Shown here piece after piece: positions 34,801 to 44,259 of a DNA stretch of 64,000 bases. Numbering within the stretch: the stretch's first letter is position 1; the number at the start of each line of letters is the position of its first letter. The stretch is from CAVTLG01 sp963802635. GTDB taxonomy: Bacteria; Chloroflexota; Ktedonobacteria; Ktedonobacterales; Ktedonobacteraceae. Both the position numbers and the translations under genes were made by a program. The notes under the pieces were generated by a model. It was not told the origin of the DNA. It did no database searches and was given only the letters and a program-made list of their open reading frames with translations. Where the stretch lies: contig CAWDJJ010000001.1 of assembly GCA_963802635.1 (NCBI GenBank), forward strand, positions 1,860,001-1,924,000. The letters are read 5' to 3'.

Positions 34801-36507
34801 ATGACTAACCGACGGGCGAGGCTATACAGGATGGCGCGGGAACCAATTACCGAGAATACTCTTTTCTACGGCGACAATCTTTTCGTTTTGCGCGGGCATG
34901 TGGTGGATGAGTGCGTGGATCTGATCTATCTCGATCCTCCATTTAACTCGAGTCGCAACTTTAACGTCCTTTTTAAAAGTGAGGGTGGTGTTGAAAGTGA
35001 AGCACAACTGCGGGCATTTGAGGATACATGGCATTGGAGTAGCACTGCAAACGAGACTTATCAAGATCTCGTAATAGACAGTACCCCTGAAATATCAAAG
35101 ATGATTTCTGCTCTCCACGATATCATCGGTGAAAACCAGATGATGGCTTATTTAGTAATGATGGCTGCTAGATTGGTTGAACTTCATAGGGTATTGAAGC
35201 CGACCGGTAGTCTCTATTTGCATTGTGATCCGACTTCGAGTAGCTATTTGAAAGTTATTCTTGATACTATCTTTGGCCCTGTAAACTTTCGTAATGAGAT
35301 TATCTGGAAACGTACGGGCGCTCATAGCGACACAAAACAAGGAAATGTTGTTCATATGGGACGTATTCATGATATTATTCTCTTCTACACCAAATCTGCG
35401 GTGGCACAACGTAAGGAAATATACGCTCCTTATAATGATAGTTATCTAAATAATTCTTATCGACATAAAGATCCTGACGGGCGTATCTACCGATTAGATA
35501 ATTTGACTGGGCCAGGTGGAGCGGCTAAAGGTAATCCTCAATACGAATTCTTAGGCGTTGTTCGCTATTGGCGTTACAGTAAAGAAAAAATGCAGGAACT
35601 TTACGAACAAGGAAGAATCGTACAGACAAAGCCAGGTGGAGTTCCTGCCTATAAACGTTATCTGGATGAGATGCGAGGTGTGCCATTGCAAGATGTTTGG
35701 GATGACATTCCTGCTTTGGGTGCTCAAGCGAACGAGCGTCTCGGCTATCCTACGCAAAAACCGCTGGGACTGTTAGAACGTATTATCGAGACTAGTAGTA
35801 ATCCTGGAGATGTCATACTTGATCCATTCTGTGGTTGTGGTACGGCTGTCTGCGCTGCTCAACAGCTAGGTTGCCGATGGATTGGTATTGATGTTACCCA
35901 TCTAAGTATTGCACTTTTGAAGTATCGCCTCGAAGATATGTTTCCAGATATTAAGTATAAAGTGAAGGGTGAACCTGAAGACGTTGCTGGCGCGAAACAA
36001 CTCGCTGGAGAGGATCGCTATCAATTTCAGTGGTGGGCTTTATCTCTCGTGCGTGCTAAACCGCTTGGTGGACCTGAAGGCAGTAAAGAAGGGAAAAAAG
36101 GTAGTGATCGAGGCGTTGATGGCATAAAAAATTTTATTGATGATCATACAGGTCAAGGCAAAACAGTGATTGTCCAGGTAAAATCGGGCCATGTTTCAGT
36201 AAGAGATATTCGAGATCTAAGAGGGACAATAGAGCGCGAGAATGCTCCTATTGGTGTCTTTATCACATTAGAGCCTCCCTCCGATCCTATGCTTAAAGAA
36301 GCTCTGAGCGCAGGCTACTATCAAGCCTCGTTTGCAGATCAACGCTACCCTAAAATTCAGATACTGACCATTGCTGATCTGCTACGTAATGATGCTCAGA
36401 TACGCATGCCTGCAGAACATGGCACGTTCAAGCAAGCGCCACAAGTAAAAAAGAAAGCTGTTGCGGAGCAGCCAGCTTTATTTACTACTGATGTATCCTT
36501 GCAGTAG
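34801..36507 (+). CDS. Beta-class DNA adenine methyltransferase fused to an Mrr-like PD-(D/E)XK domain
   Basis: 568 aa. Residues 20-380 are a DNA methyltransferase with motif IV LIYLDPPFNSSRNFN (about 42-55) before the AdoMet motif VILDPFCGCGTAV (about 340), the beta-class order; DPPF points to N6-adenine. Residues about 430-540 hold RGVDGI, then VIVQVKSGHVSVRDIRDLRG: the D...QxK core of Mrr-type nucleases that usually cut modified DNA. A modification domain and a nuclease-like domain in one chain without a separate specificity subunit suggests a type IIG-like arrangement, inferred only. Start 34801 (MTNRRARLYRM) has GGAG upstream; an upstream in-frame start at 34705 gives 32 extra residues. 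Confidence 0.8.
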   Translation: MTNRRARLYRMAREPITENTLFYGDNLFVLRGHVVDECVDLIYLDPPFNSSRNFNVLFKSEGGVESEAQLRAFEDTWHWSSTANETYQDLVIDSTPEISKMISALHDIIGENQMMAYLVMMAARLVELHRVLKPTGSLYLHCDPTSSSYLKVILDTIFGPVNFRNEIIWKRTGAHSDTKQGNVVHMGRIHDIILFYTKSAVAQRKEIYAPYNDSYLNNSYRHKDPDGRIYRLDNLTGPGGAAKGNPQYEFLGVVRYWRYSKEKMQELYEQGRIVQTKPGGVPAYKRYLDEMRGVPLQDVWDDIPALGAQANERLGYPTQKPLGLLERIIETSSNPGDVILDPFCGCGTAVCAAQQLGCRWIGIDVTHLSIALLKYRLEDMFPDIKYKVKGEPEDVAGAKQLAGEDRYQFQWWALSLVRAKPLGGPEGSKEGKKGSDRGVDGIKNFIDDHTGQGKTVIVQVKSGHVSVRDIRDLRGTIERENAPIGVFITLEPPSDPMLKEALSAGYYQASFADQRYPKIQILTIADLLRNDAQIRMPAEHGTFKQAPQVKKKAVAEQPALFTTDVSLQ

Positions 36508-36516
36508 TTTCAGAGG

Positions 36517-36873
36517 CTAGATGATGGTAGCTTCAATTGTGCGTAGGAGCGTATCGCAATCGAATGGCTTGGGAATGCCAATAGCTCCTCGTTGTGCTAT
36601 TTCTTCCTTCGGTATATTGGCACTCACCACAATAATGGGTACAGATTTTAATGGGACTTGCTCGCAAAGTTTGTCGTATAGGGTTAATCCGTCGATGCCT
36701 GGCAGTCGATAATCGAAGAGGAAGAGGCCGGGTGTAAAGCTCTCAATGATGTCCAGGGCTTCTTCGCCACTCTTGACCCAGACTGTGCAATAATTCTCGT
36801 CTTCTAATATTTCCGTGAGAATAGCACCAATAGCGACGTCATCCTCTACAATGAGTACACTCTTCTTTTGCAT
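36517..36873 (-). CDS. Single-domain response regulator (CheY-like receiver)
   Basis: 118 aa, receiver domain only: acidic pair D11/D12, phosphoacceptor D54 (LFDYRLPG), Ser in IIVVSAN, and Lys in GIPKPF. No output domain, so it acts by protein contact or as a phosphate shuttle. It has GGAGGAGGG before the ATG. It converges with the methyltransferase gene, 9 bp apart. Partner kinase unknown. Confidence 0.88.
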   Translation of the reverse strand: MQKKSVLIVEDDVAIGAILTEILEDENYCTVWVKSGEEALDIIESFTPGLFLFDYRLPGIDGLTLYDKLCEQVPLKSVPIIVVSANIPKEEIAQRGAIGIPKPFDCDTLLRTIEATII

Positions 36874-37035
36874 CTACTTCCCTCCTCCAGTAGATATGAC
36901 ACGCTAATATCATGATCTTTATATCACGTATGAATGATAGAAATAGTGTCAGTCTTCATCCTGTAATAGTTACTGTTTACGTAACTGTTGAGGAGGAGTG
37001 CAAGAACGCGTAAGCTGCATTTCAGTAGCATCTTG

Positions 37036-37734
37036 TTAAGCTGTAGGCGTGGCAGTGCTCAACTTCCGTTTTTTGAAGCCAACAACGAGAAAGTTAGCCA
37101 GTGCCTTGTGATTTGCCTGCATATGTTTGATCAGCGTAGTAACCTGTTGCTGGGTAAGCTGACCAGACTGCACTACGGGCTGGAGGCCATTCTGGTAGGC
37201 GCTAGCAATGAGTGTATTGAGCTGCTCAGCAGAGACGTTTTGCGCTTGCGCAATGGCATCAATACTGTTACCAGCGCTCAATTGCTCGCCGACCTGGGCG
37301 GCTGTAAGATGCAGACCCTGCGCGATTTGCGCTTTGATGGTCGGACCGTATTGTTTGAGATAAACGGCATAGGGGCTAACTTTTTTGTTCTTGAGCGTGG
37401 TAGGCGTTGCCGTTGGTGGAGTTGCCTGGCTATTGCCCTTTGGTAGGAAGACGAATCCTCCTACACCCAGTATGATCAACAGAACGATAACGCCTCCCAG
37501 AATGAGCAGCGTTTTTGGCCGAGACCGTTTGGGTTTCTGCGGCGTATTCGCAGGCGGGAAAGTCCCAGACGGCGGGAAATTACCCGCGACATTGTTCTGC
37601 GCTGGAATGAACATAGGCTCCTGGGAAGTGCTCTGCGCATAAAAATTGTCTTGCGGCTGTGGATTACCCTGAAACAAAGTCTTGTCTTGATCTTGAAAAT
37701 TGCTCTGTGGTAGAGTTTTGTCTTGATCTTCCAT
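37036..37734 (-). CDS. Membrane-anchored hypothetical protein
   Basis: 232 aa. The first 70 residues are Gln/Asn/Pro-rich with a repeated QDQDKTL motif, followed by one membrane helix (about 75-97, LLILGGVIVLLIILGVGGFVF) and a Thr/Pro linker. The C-terminal 110 residues carry two helical repeats (LKQYGPTIKAQIAQGLHLTAAQVGEQLSAG; LIASAYQNGLQPVVQSGQLTQQQVTTLIKH). The C-terminal part is probably extracellular. Not assigned to a family. RBS AGGAG upstream of the ATG. Confidence 0.6.
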   Translation of the reverse strand: MEDQDKTLPQSNFQDQDKTLFQGNPQPQDNFYAQSTSQEPMFIPAQNNVAGNFPPSGTFPPANTPQKPKRSRPKTLLILGGVIVLLIILGVGGFVFLPKGNSQATPPTATPTTLKNKKVSPYAVYLKQYGPTIKAQIAQGLHLTAAQVGEQLSAGNSIDAIAQAQNVSAEQLNTLIASAYQNGLQPVVQSGQLTQQQVTTLIKHMQANHKALANFLVVGFKKRKLSTATPTA

Positions 37735-37849
37735 GTTGCTATACGTCTCCTCATACTCTATGTGTCTTCTAATATAGCGGCAATACGTCTACAAATTATC
37801 TGCAAACCCTCAATAGTTGTTCAAGATTCTAGTCTTCATCCTGTAATAG

Positions 37850-39373
37850 TTACTGCTTGAGTAAGCGTGGTAATTCTCTTCTAAGCAACTTGCCGGATGC
37901 ATTATGCGGCAATTGCTCGACTCTGTACAGTGCTTTTGGCTGTTTGTAACGCGCCAGGTGCTGTGCGGCGTACGCGAGCAGTTGCGCTGTATCGACTGTA
38001 CTACCCTGACGTAAACGCACAAAGGCAATAGGTACCTGTCCCCACTGTGGATCAGCCTGCCCGCAAACGCCTGCCTCTGCCACATCGGGGTGAGAGAGCA
38101 ATGTTGCCTCGATCTCGGCTGGATAAACGTTCTCGCCGCCAGATATAATCAGGTCACTGCGGCGATCAAGGACGTATAAATAGCCTTCTGCATCGAGGTA
38201 GCCCATATCGCCCGTTGCCAGCCAGCCGTCATGGATAACTTGAGCTGTAGCATCTGGACGGCGATCATAGCCTTGCGTAATGTTCGGCCCCTTGAGAAAA
38301 ATGATACCTGACTCATTGGGTGCCGCTTGTCCATCCTCTTGCATAATGCGCAATTGTACAGGGAGCAAGGGCCGACCCGCTGAACCAAGCTTACGTAGTG
38401 AGTCGGCGGGTGCAAGTGTAACCGCCTGTGAGCAGGACTCGGTTAGTCCATAAGATTGCACGACTGGTATGCTGCGACTGGCACAATCCTCCAGGAGTGG
38501 ACGTGGTGCGGGTCCACCTCCCAGCAGTATGCAACGCAGCGTCGCCGGATAGTGCTGCTGCTGCTCATCAAGCGCAGTAAGCATGCGCTGTAGCATCACA
38601 GCGACTACTGAGATGATCGTGACACCATCCTCACAAATAGCTCTGTTCACGGCGTTGGCATCAAACTTCTCCTGCAAGATGACGCTAATCGCATTGATCA
38701 CGCTGCGTATGAGGATGGAGAGTCCGCCAATATGGAAAAGTGGCATGCATAGCAACCAGCAATCGTTCGTGTGATGACCCAGGTTGAGCGCGGAACCAAT
38801 CGCACTCCACCATTGCATTCCGTAGGTAATGATGACGCCTTTAGGTGTCCCTGTCGTACCTGAGGTATACATAATGGCCTGTGTGGCACTGAGATCAATT
38901 AATGTATGTAATGTGACGGATGCTTCTTGATGTCCCTCTAAGATGATGTCAGTGCCAGCCGTTTCTGTTAGTAGCGTAGCACATGCTAATGTAGGTGTCG
39001 CTTGCGCTATGTTTGTGGCAAGCTCTGTATGCTGGACATCGCTGACGAGCAGGTTGATCTGGGCATCGCGTACTTGCCAGCGTAGTTCTGCGGACGTCAG
39101 GCGAATGTTAAGCGGCACAAGTATCGCACTAAGGCGCATAAGTGCATGAATGATGACGACATATGCCGGTCCGTTGCCAGCCAGTAGCGCAACGCGGCTC
39201 TCCTCTTGCACTCCGCTGCTAGCCAGTTGTCGGGCAAGACGTGTTGCTTGGCGATCCAACTCGGCAAATGTCCAGTGTACTTCGCCACATTGCAGCGCCA
39301 GGTGTGCGGGAAAGTTCTCTGCACAACGCGTTAACCAGTTGGGTAGGAGTGTATTAGATGTATCCACTAGCAT
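37850..39373 (-). CDS. menE: 2-succinylbenzoate-CoA ligase
   Basis: 507-aa acyl-adenylate-forming enzyme that activates o-succinylbenzoate with CoA in menaquinone synthesis. Signatures: AMP-binding loop YTSGTTGTPKGV, SYGLTES, GDMGYLD and RRSDLIISGGENVYPAEIE, and the C-terminal catalytic Lys in NASGKLLRREL. It overlaps the end of menC by 20 bp and is the last gene of the men operon. Substrate assignment rests on the operon. Confidence 0.88.
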   Translation of the reverse strand: MLVDTSNTLLPNWLTRCAENFPAHLALQCGEVHWTFAELDRQATRLARQLASSGVQEESRVALLAGNGPAYVVIIHALMRLSAILVPLNIRLTSAELRWQVRDAQINLLVSDVQHTELATNIAQATPTLACATLLTETAGTDIILEGHQEASVTLHTLIDLSATQAIMYTSGTTGTPKGVIITYGMQWWSAIGSALNLGHHTNDCWLLCMPLFHIGGLSILIRSVINAISVILQEKFDANAVNRAICEDGVTIISVVAVMLQRMLTALDEQQQHYPATLRCILLGGGPAPRPLLEDCASRSIPVVQSYGLTESCSQAVTLAPADSLRKLGSAGRPLLPVQLRIMQEDGQAAPNESGIIFLKGPNITQGYDRRPDATAQVIHDGWLATGDMGYLDAEGYLYVLDRRSDLIISGGENVYPAEIEATLLSHPDVAEAGVCGQADPQWGQVPIAFVRLRQGSTVDTAQLLAYAAQHLARYKQPKALYRVEQLPHNASGKLLRRELPRLLKQ

Positions 39374-40487
39374 CCTCGTTGCTGTTGCTATATTTCGTCA
39401 GCGCTTGCCTGTCCAACTGGATACCCAGACCGGGGCCTGTTGGTACAGCTATGCTGCTGTGGTAGACGACCAGCTTGGTGCTGAGCAGGTCATCTTCTAG
39501 CAGGTGGAGTGTGGCGAGTCCGCATTCCAGGGTCACTTCTGGTGATGCGGCAGCCAGATGGAGCGCACCTGCCAGTCCAATGCCTGCTTCGATGGTACTT
39601 GTAACGACGCACTGCACATGCTGAGCGGCTGCCTCTTGCATGATCTGTCGTCCCACGCGCAAGCCCCCAGCCAATTGTGGCTTGATAATCAGGACGTCGG
39701 CGGCTTCTGCTGCGAGTATACGGCGTGCGCTGTCCAGATCATAGAGTGCTTCATCTGCTGCGATTGGTATGGAAATGGCCTGACGCAATCTCTGCATGCC
39801 TAGCAGATCGTCTGCTGCAAGAGGTTGCTCGATATATTGTATGTCAAAACGCGCGCAGCCTGTGAGGATCGTGCGAGCCTGGGCAAAATCCCAGGCTTCG
39901 TTGGCGTCCAGGCGCAAGTGGATAGCCGGTCCAATCGCCGCGCGCACTGCCGCTACCCGCTCAATTTCCGTTTGCTCGCCTGATCCCATCTTGAGCTTTA
40001 TACAGCCAAAACCGGCTTGCACTGCTGCTCGGGCGTATCGAGTAGCTTCCTCTGCCGTACTTGCGCCAATCACCGCGTTTACACGTACGCTGGCGCGTGG
40101 GAGTGCTGTCGTGGGAGCCAGGAGCGCGCTCACACTCCGCTGCATGCTTTTTCCCAGGGCATCAAGCAAAGCGCTTTCCAGTGCACAGATTGCCGATGCG
40201 GGCAGTGTATCCGCCTCGTTATAAAGCAACTTCAACGTATCAGCCAGTCGTTTCCCTTGTATGCGCACTGCTATCTCGGGTAAACAGGCAAGTGCAGTAT
40301 GTAGCGTGCCACTGCCGAATGCTGGCAGTGGCGCGATTTCTCCCATCCCCGTAATACCAGTTGTAGTATGTATCTCGATCACTGCACCTGAGCGTATTGT
40401 GAGTGTGCCATGAGCAGTTCTGAAGTCGCTGCGCAATGGGATATGGTAAGCATGCCATACGACATTTTCAATTGTGCACTCTAGCAT
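39354..40487 (-). CDS. menC: o-Succinylbenzoate synthase
   Basis: 377-aa enolase-superfamily dehydratase converting SHCHC to o-succinylbenzoate. The barrel carries KLKMG (KxK acid/base), the metal ligands in RLDANEAW, EQPLAADD and IAADEAL, and Lys in IIKPQLAGG. The N-terminal capping domain (residues 1-120) is complete. Dipeptide epimerase or N-acylamino-acid racemase activity occurs in relatives, but the men context decides. A palindromic repeat (40509-40591) separates it from menB. Confidence 0.85.
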   Translation of the reverse strand: MLECTIENVVWHAYHIPLRSDFRTAHGTLTIRSGAVIEIHTTTGITGMGEIAPLPAFGSGTLHTALACLPEIAVRIQGKRLADTLKLLYNEADTLPASAICALESALLDALGKSMQRSVSALLAPTTALPRASVRVNAVIGASTAEEATRYARAAVQAGFGCIKLKMGSGEQTEIERVAAVRAAIGPAIHLRLDANEAWDFAQARTILTGCARFDIQYIEQPLAADDLLGMQRLRQAISIPIAADEALYDLDSARRILAAEAADVLIIKPQLAGGLRVGRQIMQEAAAQHVQCVVTSTIEAGIGLAGALHLAAASPEVTLECGLATLHLLEDDLLSTKLVVYHSSIAVPTGPGLGIQLDRQALTKYSNSNEDASGYI

Positions 40488-40508
40488 TTTTCTACCAGAT
40501 TGATGTTA

Positions 40509-40591
40509 ATACCCATAGGCATTCAGAAACGCAACTTTCGTTGCTAGAAATATGCGGCAGCATATTTCTCATCTGAATGCAAGGCAATATA
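40509..40591 (+). repeat. Dispersed palindromic repeat, family 1
   Basis: Starts ATACCCATAGGCATTCAGAA, ends TCTGAATGCAAGGCAATAT. Inner stem AGAAATATGC-ggca-GCATATTTCT. It occupies the gap between menB and menC inside the operon, so it will be transcribed as a hairpin. Confidence 0.7.
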
Positions 40592-40596
40592 GGATG

Positions 40597-41415
40597 CTAA
40601 GGCAAGCGCGGGAACTTTGAAAAATCAGGTTTGCGTTTTTCCAGGTAAGCATTCTTGCCCTCTTTCCCTTCTTCGGTCATATAATAGAGCATGGTGGCGT
40701 TGCCTGCCAGTTCTTGGATACCAGCCAGGCCATCGGTGTCGGCGTTGAATGCCGATTTTAAGAAACGTATGGCGATGGGACTTTTCTCTAGAATCTCTTG
40801 TGCCCATTGTATCGTTTCTTCTTCCAGGCACTCCAGCGGCACGACTGTGTTGACCAGGCCCATATCCAGCGCTTCCTGGGCGTTATACTGACGGCAGAGA
40901 TACCAGATTTCGCGGGCCTTTTTATGACCGACGACACGTGCCATGTAGGTTGCACCCCAGCCCGCATCAAAACTGCCGACGCGTGGACCAGTCTGGCCGA
41001 AACGAGCGTTATCTGCCGCGATAGTGAGATCGCAGAGCAGATGGAGCACGTGGCCTCCGCCAATTGCATAGCCTGCAACCATGGCGATCACTGGTTTGGG
41101 CAGGTATTTGATCACCTTTTGTAGTTCGAGGGCATTCAGGCGTGGTACGCCGTCCTTACCAACGTAGCCGCCTTCGCCGCGTACACGCTGGTCTCCACCG
41201 GAGCAGAAAGCTTTTTCTCCCTGCCCCGTAAGGATAACAACGCCGATCTCTTGATCTTCGTGGCAGCGATTGAAAGCATCGATCAGCTCGTTGAGCGTTT
41301 CGGGACGGAAGGCATTGCGCACCTCTGGGCGATTGATGGTAATCTTGCCCATACCTTCGGCTTTCTCAAAAATAATATCGGTATAATCCTGAACTTTTTG
41401 CCATTCGACTGACAT
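40597..41415 (-). CDS. menB: 1,4-Dihydroxy-2-naphthoyl-CoA synthase
   Basis: 272-aa crotonase-fold enzyme that cyclises o-succinylbenzoyl-CoA. It is very close to known MenB: GGDQRVRGEGGYVG, VAGYAIGGGHVLHLLCDLTIAADNA, FGQTGPRVGSFDAGWGATYMARVVG, REIWYLCRQYNA and the C-terminal RKPDFSKFPR. AAGGAG lies 8 nt before the ATG. Third from last in the men operon. Confidence 0.95.
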   Translation of the reverse strand: MSVEWQKVQDYTDIIFEKAEGMGKITINRPEVRNAFRPETLNELIDAFNRCHEDQEIGVVILTGQGEKAFCSGGDQRVRGEGGYVGKDGVPRLNALELQKVIKYLPKPVIAMVAGYAIGGGHVLHLLCDLTIAADNARFGQTGPRVGSFDAGWGATYMARVVGHKKAREIWYLCRQYNAQEALDMGLVNTVVPLECLEEETIQWAQEILEKSPIAIRFLKSAFNADTDGLAGIQELAGNATMLYYMTEEGKEGKNAYLEKRKPDFSKFPRLP

Positions 41416-41479
41416 AACAGACTCCTTCTATAGCTGTATCTTACTGGTAAATATGCTTAAAGCGCAAATACAATAATTA

Positions 41480-42355
41480 TCATAGCATCGCCTGACAGAA
41501 CTCGCGTACAAGCTGGACAAAAGCCGCAGGTTGCTCCAGGTGGACTGCATGTCCTGCTTCTGGCACAATGTGTAGTTGGGATTGCGGTAGCTCTTCGGCC
41601 ATGTATCGTGCAATGCCGCAAAACTTTGTATCTAGCTCACCCGCGATAAGCAAGACGGGCATGGTGAGTGTCGGGAGACGTGCATGCAGCGCAGGTTGCA
41701 TGCCAATACCGACACCTAGCAGGCTATTCGCTAATCCGATGGCTTGATTGTTGAGGCGCTGCATGTGTTGTGCAGCCCTTTTGTCTGCCGGTAGATCGCG
41801 TTGACTGGCAAAGAGTGGCAAGTGCTCCCAATAATCTACGAAGGATGCTACCCCATCACGCTTGATTCTTTCCGCCAGGACCATGTCGCTCTGACGGCGT
41901 TGTGCTCGCTCGTGAGCATCTGCCAGTCCGGGCGATGCACTTTCCAGGATCAGCCCCCGAAAATAGCCAGAGAATGCGCTATATAAAGCGATGCGTCCAC
42001 CCATTGAATAGCCCAGCAGGATAGCCTCGCCAGGCTCGACAGCATATGCGCGCAGTACGCTTATAATATCTGCCTGACAATATTCTATCGAATAGCGTTG
42101 TGGGTCAATAGGTGAGTCAGATTTTCCGTGACCGAGCATATCAATAGCAATAATTTGTAAACCTGGCAGCATGAGATCGGGCAGAACATATTCCCAACTC
42201 TGCACGCTACCAGTGAAGCCGTGCAGAAGGACCAGCGTGAGCCGATGCTTGTGCGTTGCTCCGCCATGCATGACACCTAGCTGTACTCCGTTGATAGCAA
42301 CGCAGGTATACATATGCTGTTCTGGCATTATAGGATTATGTGACCTGTATTGCAT
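41480..42355 (-). CDS. menH: 2-Succinyl-6-hydroxy-2,4-cyclohexadiene-1-carboxylate synthase
   Basis: 291-aa alpha/beta hydrolase: oxyanion strand LVLLHGFTGSVQSW, nucleophile GYSMGG, acid in IAGELDTKF and His in PEAGHAVHLEQP. In the men pathway it eliminates pyruvate from the MenD product. The 24-bp distance from menD supports co-transcription. Start uncertain by 10-15 residues because ATGs occur at several positions before the conserved part. Confidence 0.85.
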   Translation of the reverse strand: MQYRSHNPIMPEQHMYTCVAINGVQLGVMHGGATHKHRLTLVLLHGFTGSVQSWEYVLPDLMLPGLQIIAIDMLGHGKSDSPIDPQRYSIEYCQADIISVLRAYAVEPGEAILLGYSMGGRIALYSAFSGYFRGLILESASPGLADAHERAQRRQSDMVLAERIKRDGVASFVDYWEHLPLFASQRDLPADKRAAQHMQRLNNQAIGLANSLLGVGIGMQPALHARLPTLTMPVLLIAGELDTKFCGIARYMAEELPQSQLHIVPEAGHAVHLEQPAAFVQLVREFCQAML

Positions 42356-42380
42356 CTCTTTCCATCCCGTCCTTCATTGT

Positions 42381-44213
42381 CTATTCTATTAATGCCTGCT
42401 CAACTGTTTGCCAGAGCTGACGGTGCAATGTGACATTACTTGCACGTTCAGTTCGTAGCTCGATTACCTGTAGACCTCTAGCAGTGATAGCCCGCTCCAG
42501 TGCGTTACGAAACGTTTCCCAGGTCTCAGTGCTCTGGAATTGGCCGCCATACATCTGGACGACAAGGCGGAAATCGAGTCCAGTAGGTGTGCCAAAGAGC
42601 TGTTCAAAGTGTTCAGAGTATGCTGCCTGCGGCAGAAATGAGAAAATGCCGCCGCCATCATTATTGATCAGGATAATGGTCAGGTTGAGTTGGTGCAGCC
42701 GTGCAGCCAGTAGGCCGTTCAGGTCGTGGAAAAACGAGAGATCGCCGATAACCAGCACCGTAGATGTGCTTTTGTCGGCGGTTGCACTGGCTCCCAATGC
42801 GCTGGAGATCATACCGTCGATGCCGTTCGCTCCACGATTACCCAGTATACGTATGTGGCGCTGATTGCCCCAGAAAAAGGTGTCCATATCGCGTACAGGC
42901 ATACTATTGCCAACATAGAGCGTGGCTCCGTCAGGTAGCAACTCGGCAAGTTCGGTGAAGACTCGACCCTCGAAGATTGGCTGAAAGTCCTGTATCGTCG
43001 TCTGCAAAGCCTGTTGGGTGACGAGATCGGTGTGTTGCCATGTTGTAAGCCAGAGCTGCTGTCTAGCTGCCTGGGAAGTTGTGCCTGTCGTTGCTCTGGC
43101 GACTGCAGCCAGTAGATCCTGGCAAAATGCAGTCGGGTCGGCGTGTACCATTGCGGTTGCAAGCTGTGTTGGCTCTTCCCATCCTCCTTGCCCATCAACG
43201 ACAATCTGTGGGTAGGCTGAGTAGCGTTTTAGATAGAGGAGCAATGGTTTGGAGGTTGGCATGGCTCCGAAGCGCAAGACGAGCTGGGGTTCAGTCTGCG
43301 TGATAAATGCCTCAACGCGCAGAAATGCATCATAGCTGGCTATGATGTGCTGCTGCTCATGGTTGCCGCAACGTAGCTGTGAGAGCGGATCGGCCAGGAT
43401 GGGGTAGCCAAGACGCTCTGCGAGTTGTAGCAGAGGTTCTGTAAGCGCTGGATTATCCTGCGGCCCGGCAATAATGAGTCCATGCGGGATTGTGCGCACT
43501 AGTTCGGCAATATGTGTAATGGTCGTGGGAAGCGCTGAACCGAGCGCGGCGTCACTGACCGCAACGTAGGCGGCGTTCGCAGGAAGTCCCTCCCAGGCGT
43601 CAGTATCGCGCCGAGCCGATGGTGGTAGTGGTTGGTCATTGAGCGGCTCAGGAGTGAGTGGTTCGCGCAACGGGAAATTAAGGTGTACCGGGCCTGCTGG
43701 TACTGCTCGTGTCAACGCTACTGCGCGCTGTGCTATTGTGCGGATAGAGCGCAGTGCCCTGTTAGAGGCTTCGGGGAGTGCGACATCAACAAACCATTTT
43801 ACATGGGTCCCATACAGCCGATTCTGGTCGATAGCTTGCGGCGCTCCACAATCGCGTAGCTCGTGAGGGCGATCTGCCGTCAGTACCAGGAGTGGCACAT
43901 GCGTGAGCTTAGCTTCTGCGACCGCTGGCAGAAAATTTGCAGCCGCAGTACCCGATGTACAGAGCAAAGCTACCGTCTGCTGTAGATGTTTTGCCATGCC
44001 CAGAGCAAAGAAGGCGGCTGAACGCTCATCCAGGTGCATCCAGACGTGTATGTCAGGATGCTCGGCAAGCACCAACGCCAGCGGCGTCGAGCGAGATCCT
44101 GGACAAATGACAACGTTATCAACGTGTGCTCGTTGTAGTTCATCAACGAACGCGTGTATGTAGACATAGGTAGGATTTGTTGCTACCGCTAGTTGATCAG
44201 GCATATTTGACAT
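42381..44213 (-). CDS. menD: 2-Succinyl-5-enolpyruvyl-6-hydroxy-3-cyclohexene-1-carboxylate synthase
   Basis: 610-aa ThDP-dependent enzyme adding succinic semialdehyde (from 2-oxoglutarate) to isochorismate. N-terminal PGSRSTPLALVLAEHP and DERSAAFFALGMAK contain the ThDP-activating Glu; LLCTSGTAAANFLPAVAEA and LTADRPHELRDCGAPQAIDQ are MenD-typical. The ThDP/metal motif is GDLSFFHDLNGLL...NNDGGGIF. Complete length. Confidence 0.93.
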   Translation of the reverse strand: MSNMPDQLAVATNPTYVYIHAFVDELQRAHVDNVVICPGSRSTPLALVLAEHPDIHVWMHLDERSAAFFALGMAKHLQQTVALLCTSGTAAANFLPAVAEAKLTHVPLLVLTADRPHELRDCGAPQAIDQNRLYGTHVKWFVDVALPEASNRALRSIRTIAQRAVALTRAVPAGPVHLNFPLREPLTPEPLNDQPLPPSARRDTDAWEGLPANAAYVAVSDAALGSALPTTITHIAELVRTIPHGLIIAGPQDNPALTEPLLQLAERLGYPILADPLSQLRCGNHEQQHIIASYDAFLRVEAFITQTEPQLVLRFGAMPTSKPLLLYLKRYSAYPQIVVDGQGGWEEPTQLATAMVHADPTAFCQDLLAAVARATTGTTSQAARQQLWLTTWQHTDLVTQQALQTTIQDFQPIFEGRVFTELAELLPDGATLYVGNSMPVRDMDTFFWGNQRHIRILGNRGANGIDGMISSALGASATADKSTSTVLVIGDLSFFHDLNGLLAARLHQLNLTIILINNDGGGIFSFLPQAAYSEHFEQLFGTPTGLDFRLVVQMYGGQFQSTETWETFRNALERAITARGLQVIELRTERASNVTLHRQLWQTVEQALIE

Positions 44214-44259
44214 ATGTTCTCTCTCACCATATCTGCTCTCTCAAGTGGATGGTTCCTGA

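Noticed and set aside
41480..42355. menH as a PHA depolymerase or generic lipase
   Set aside because: The alpha/beta hydrolase fold alone would allow it, but placement between menD and menB with 24-bp spacing decides for MenH.
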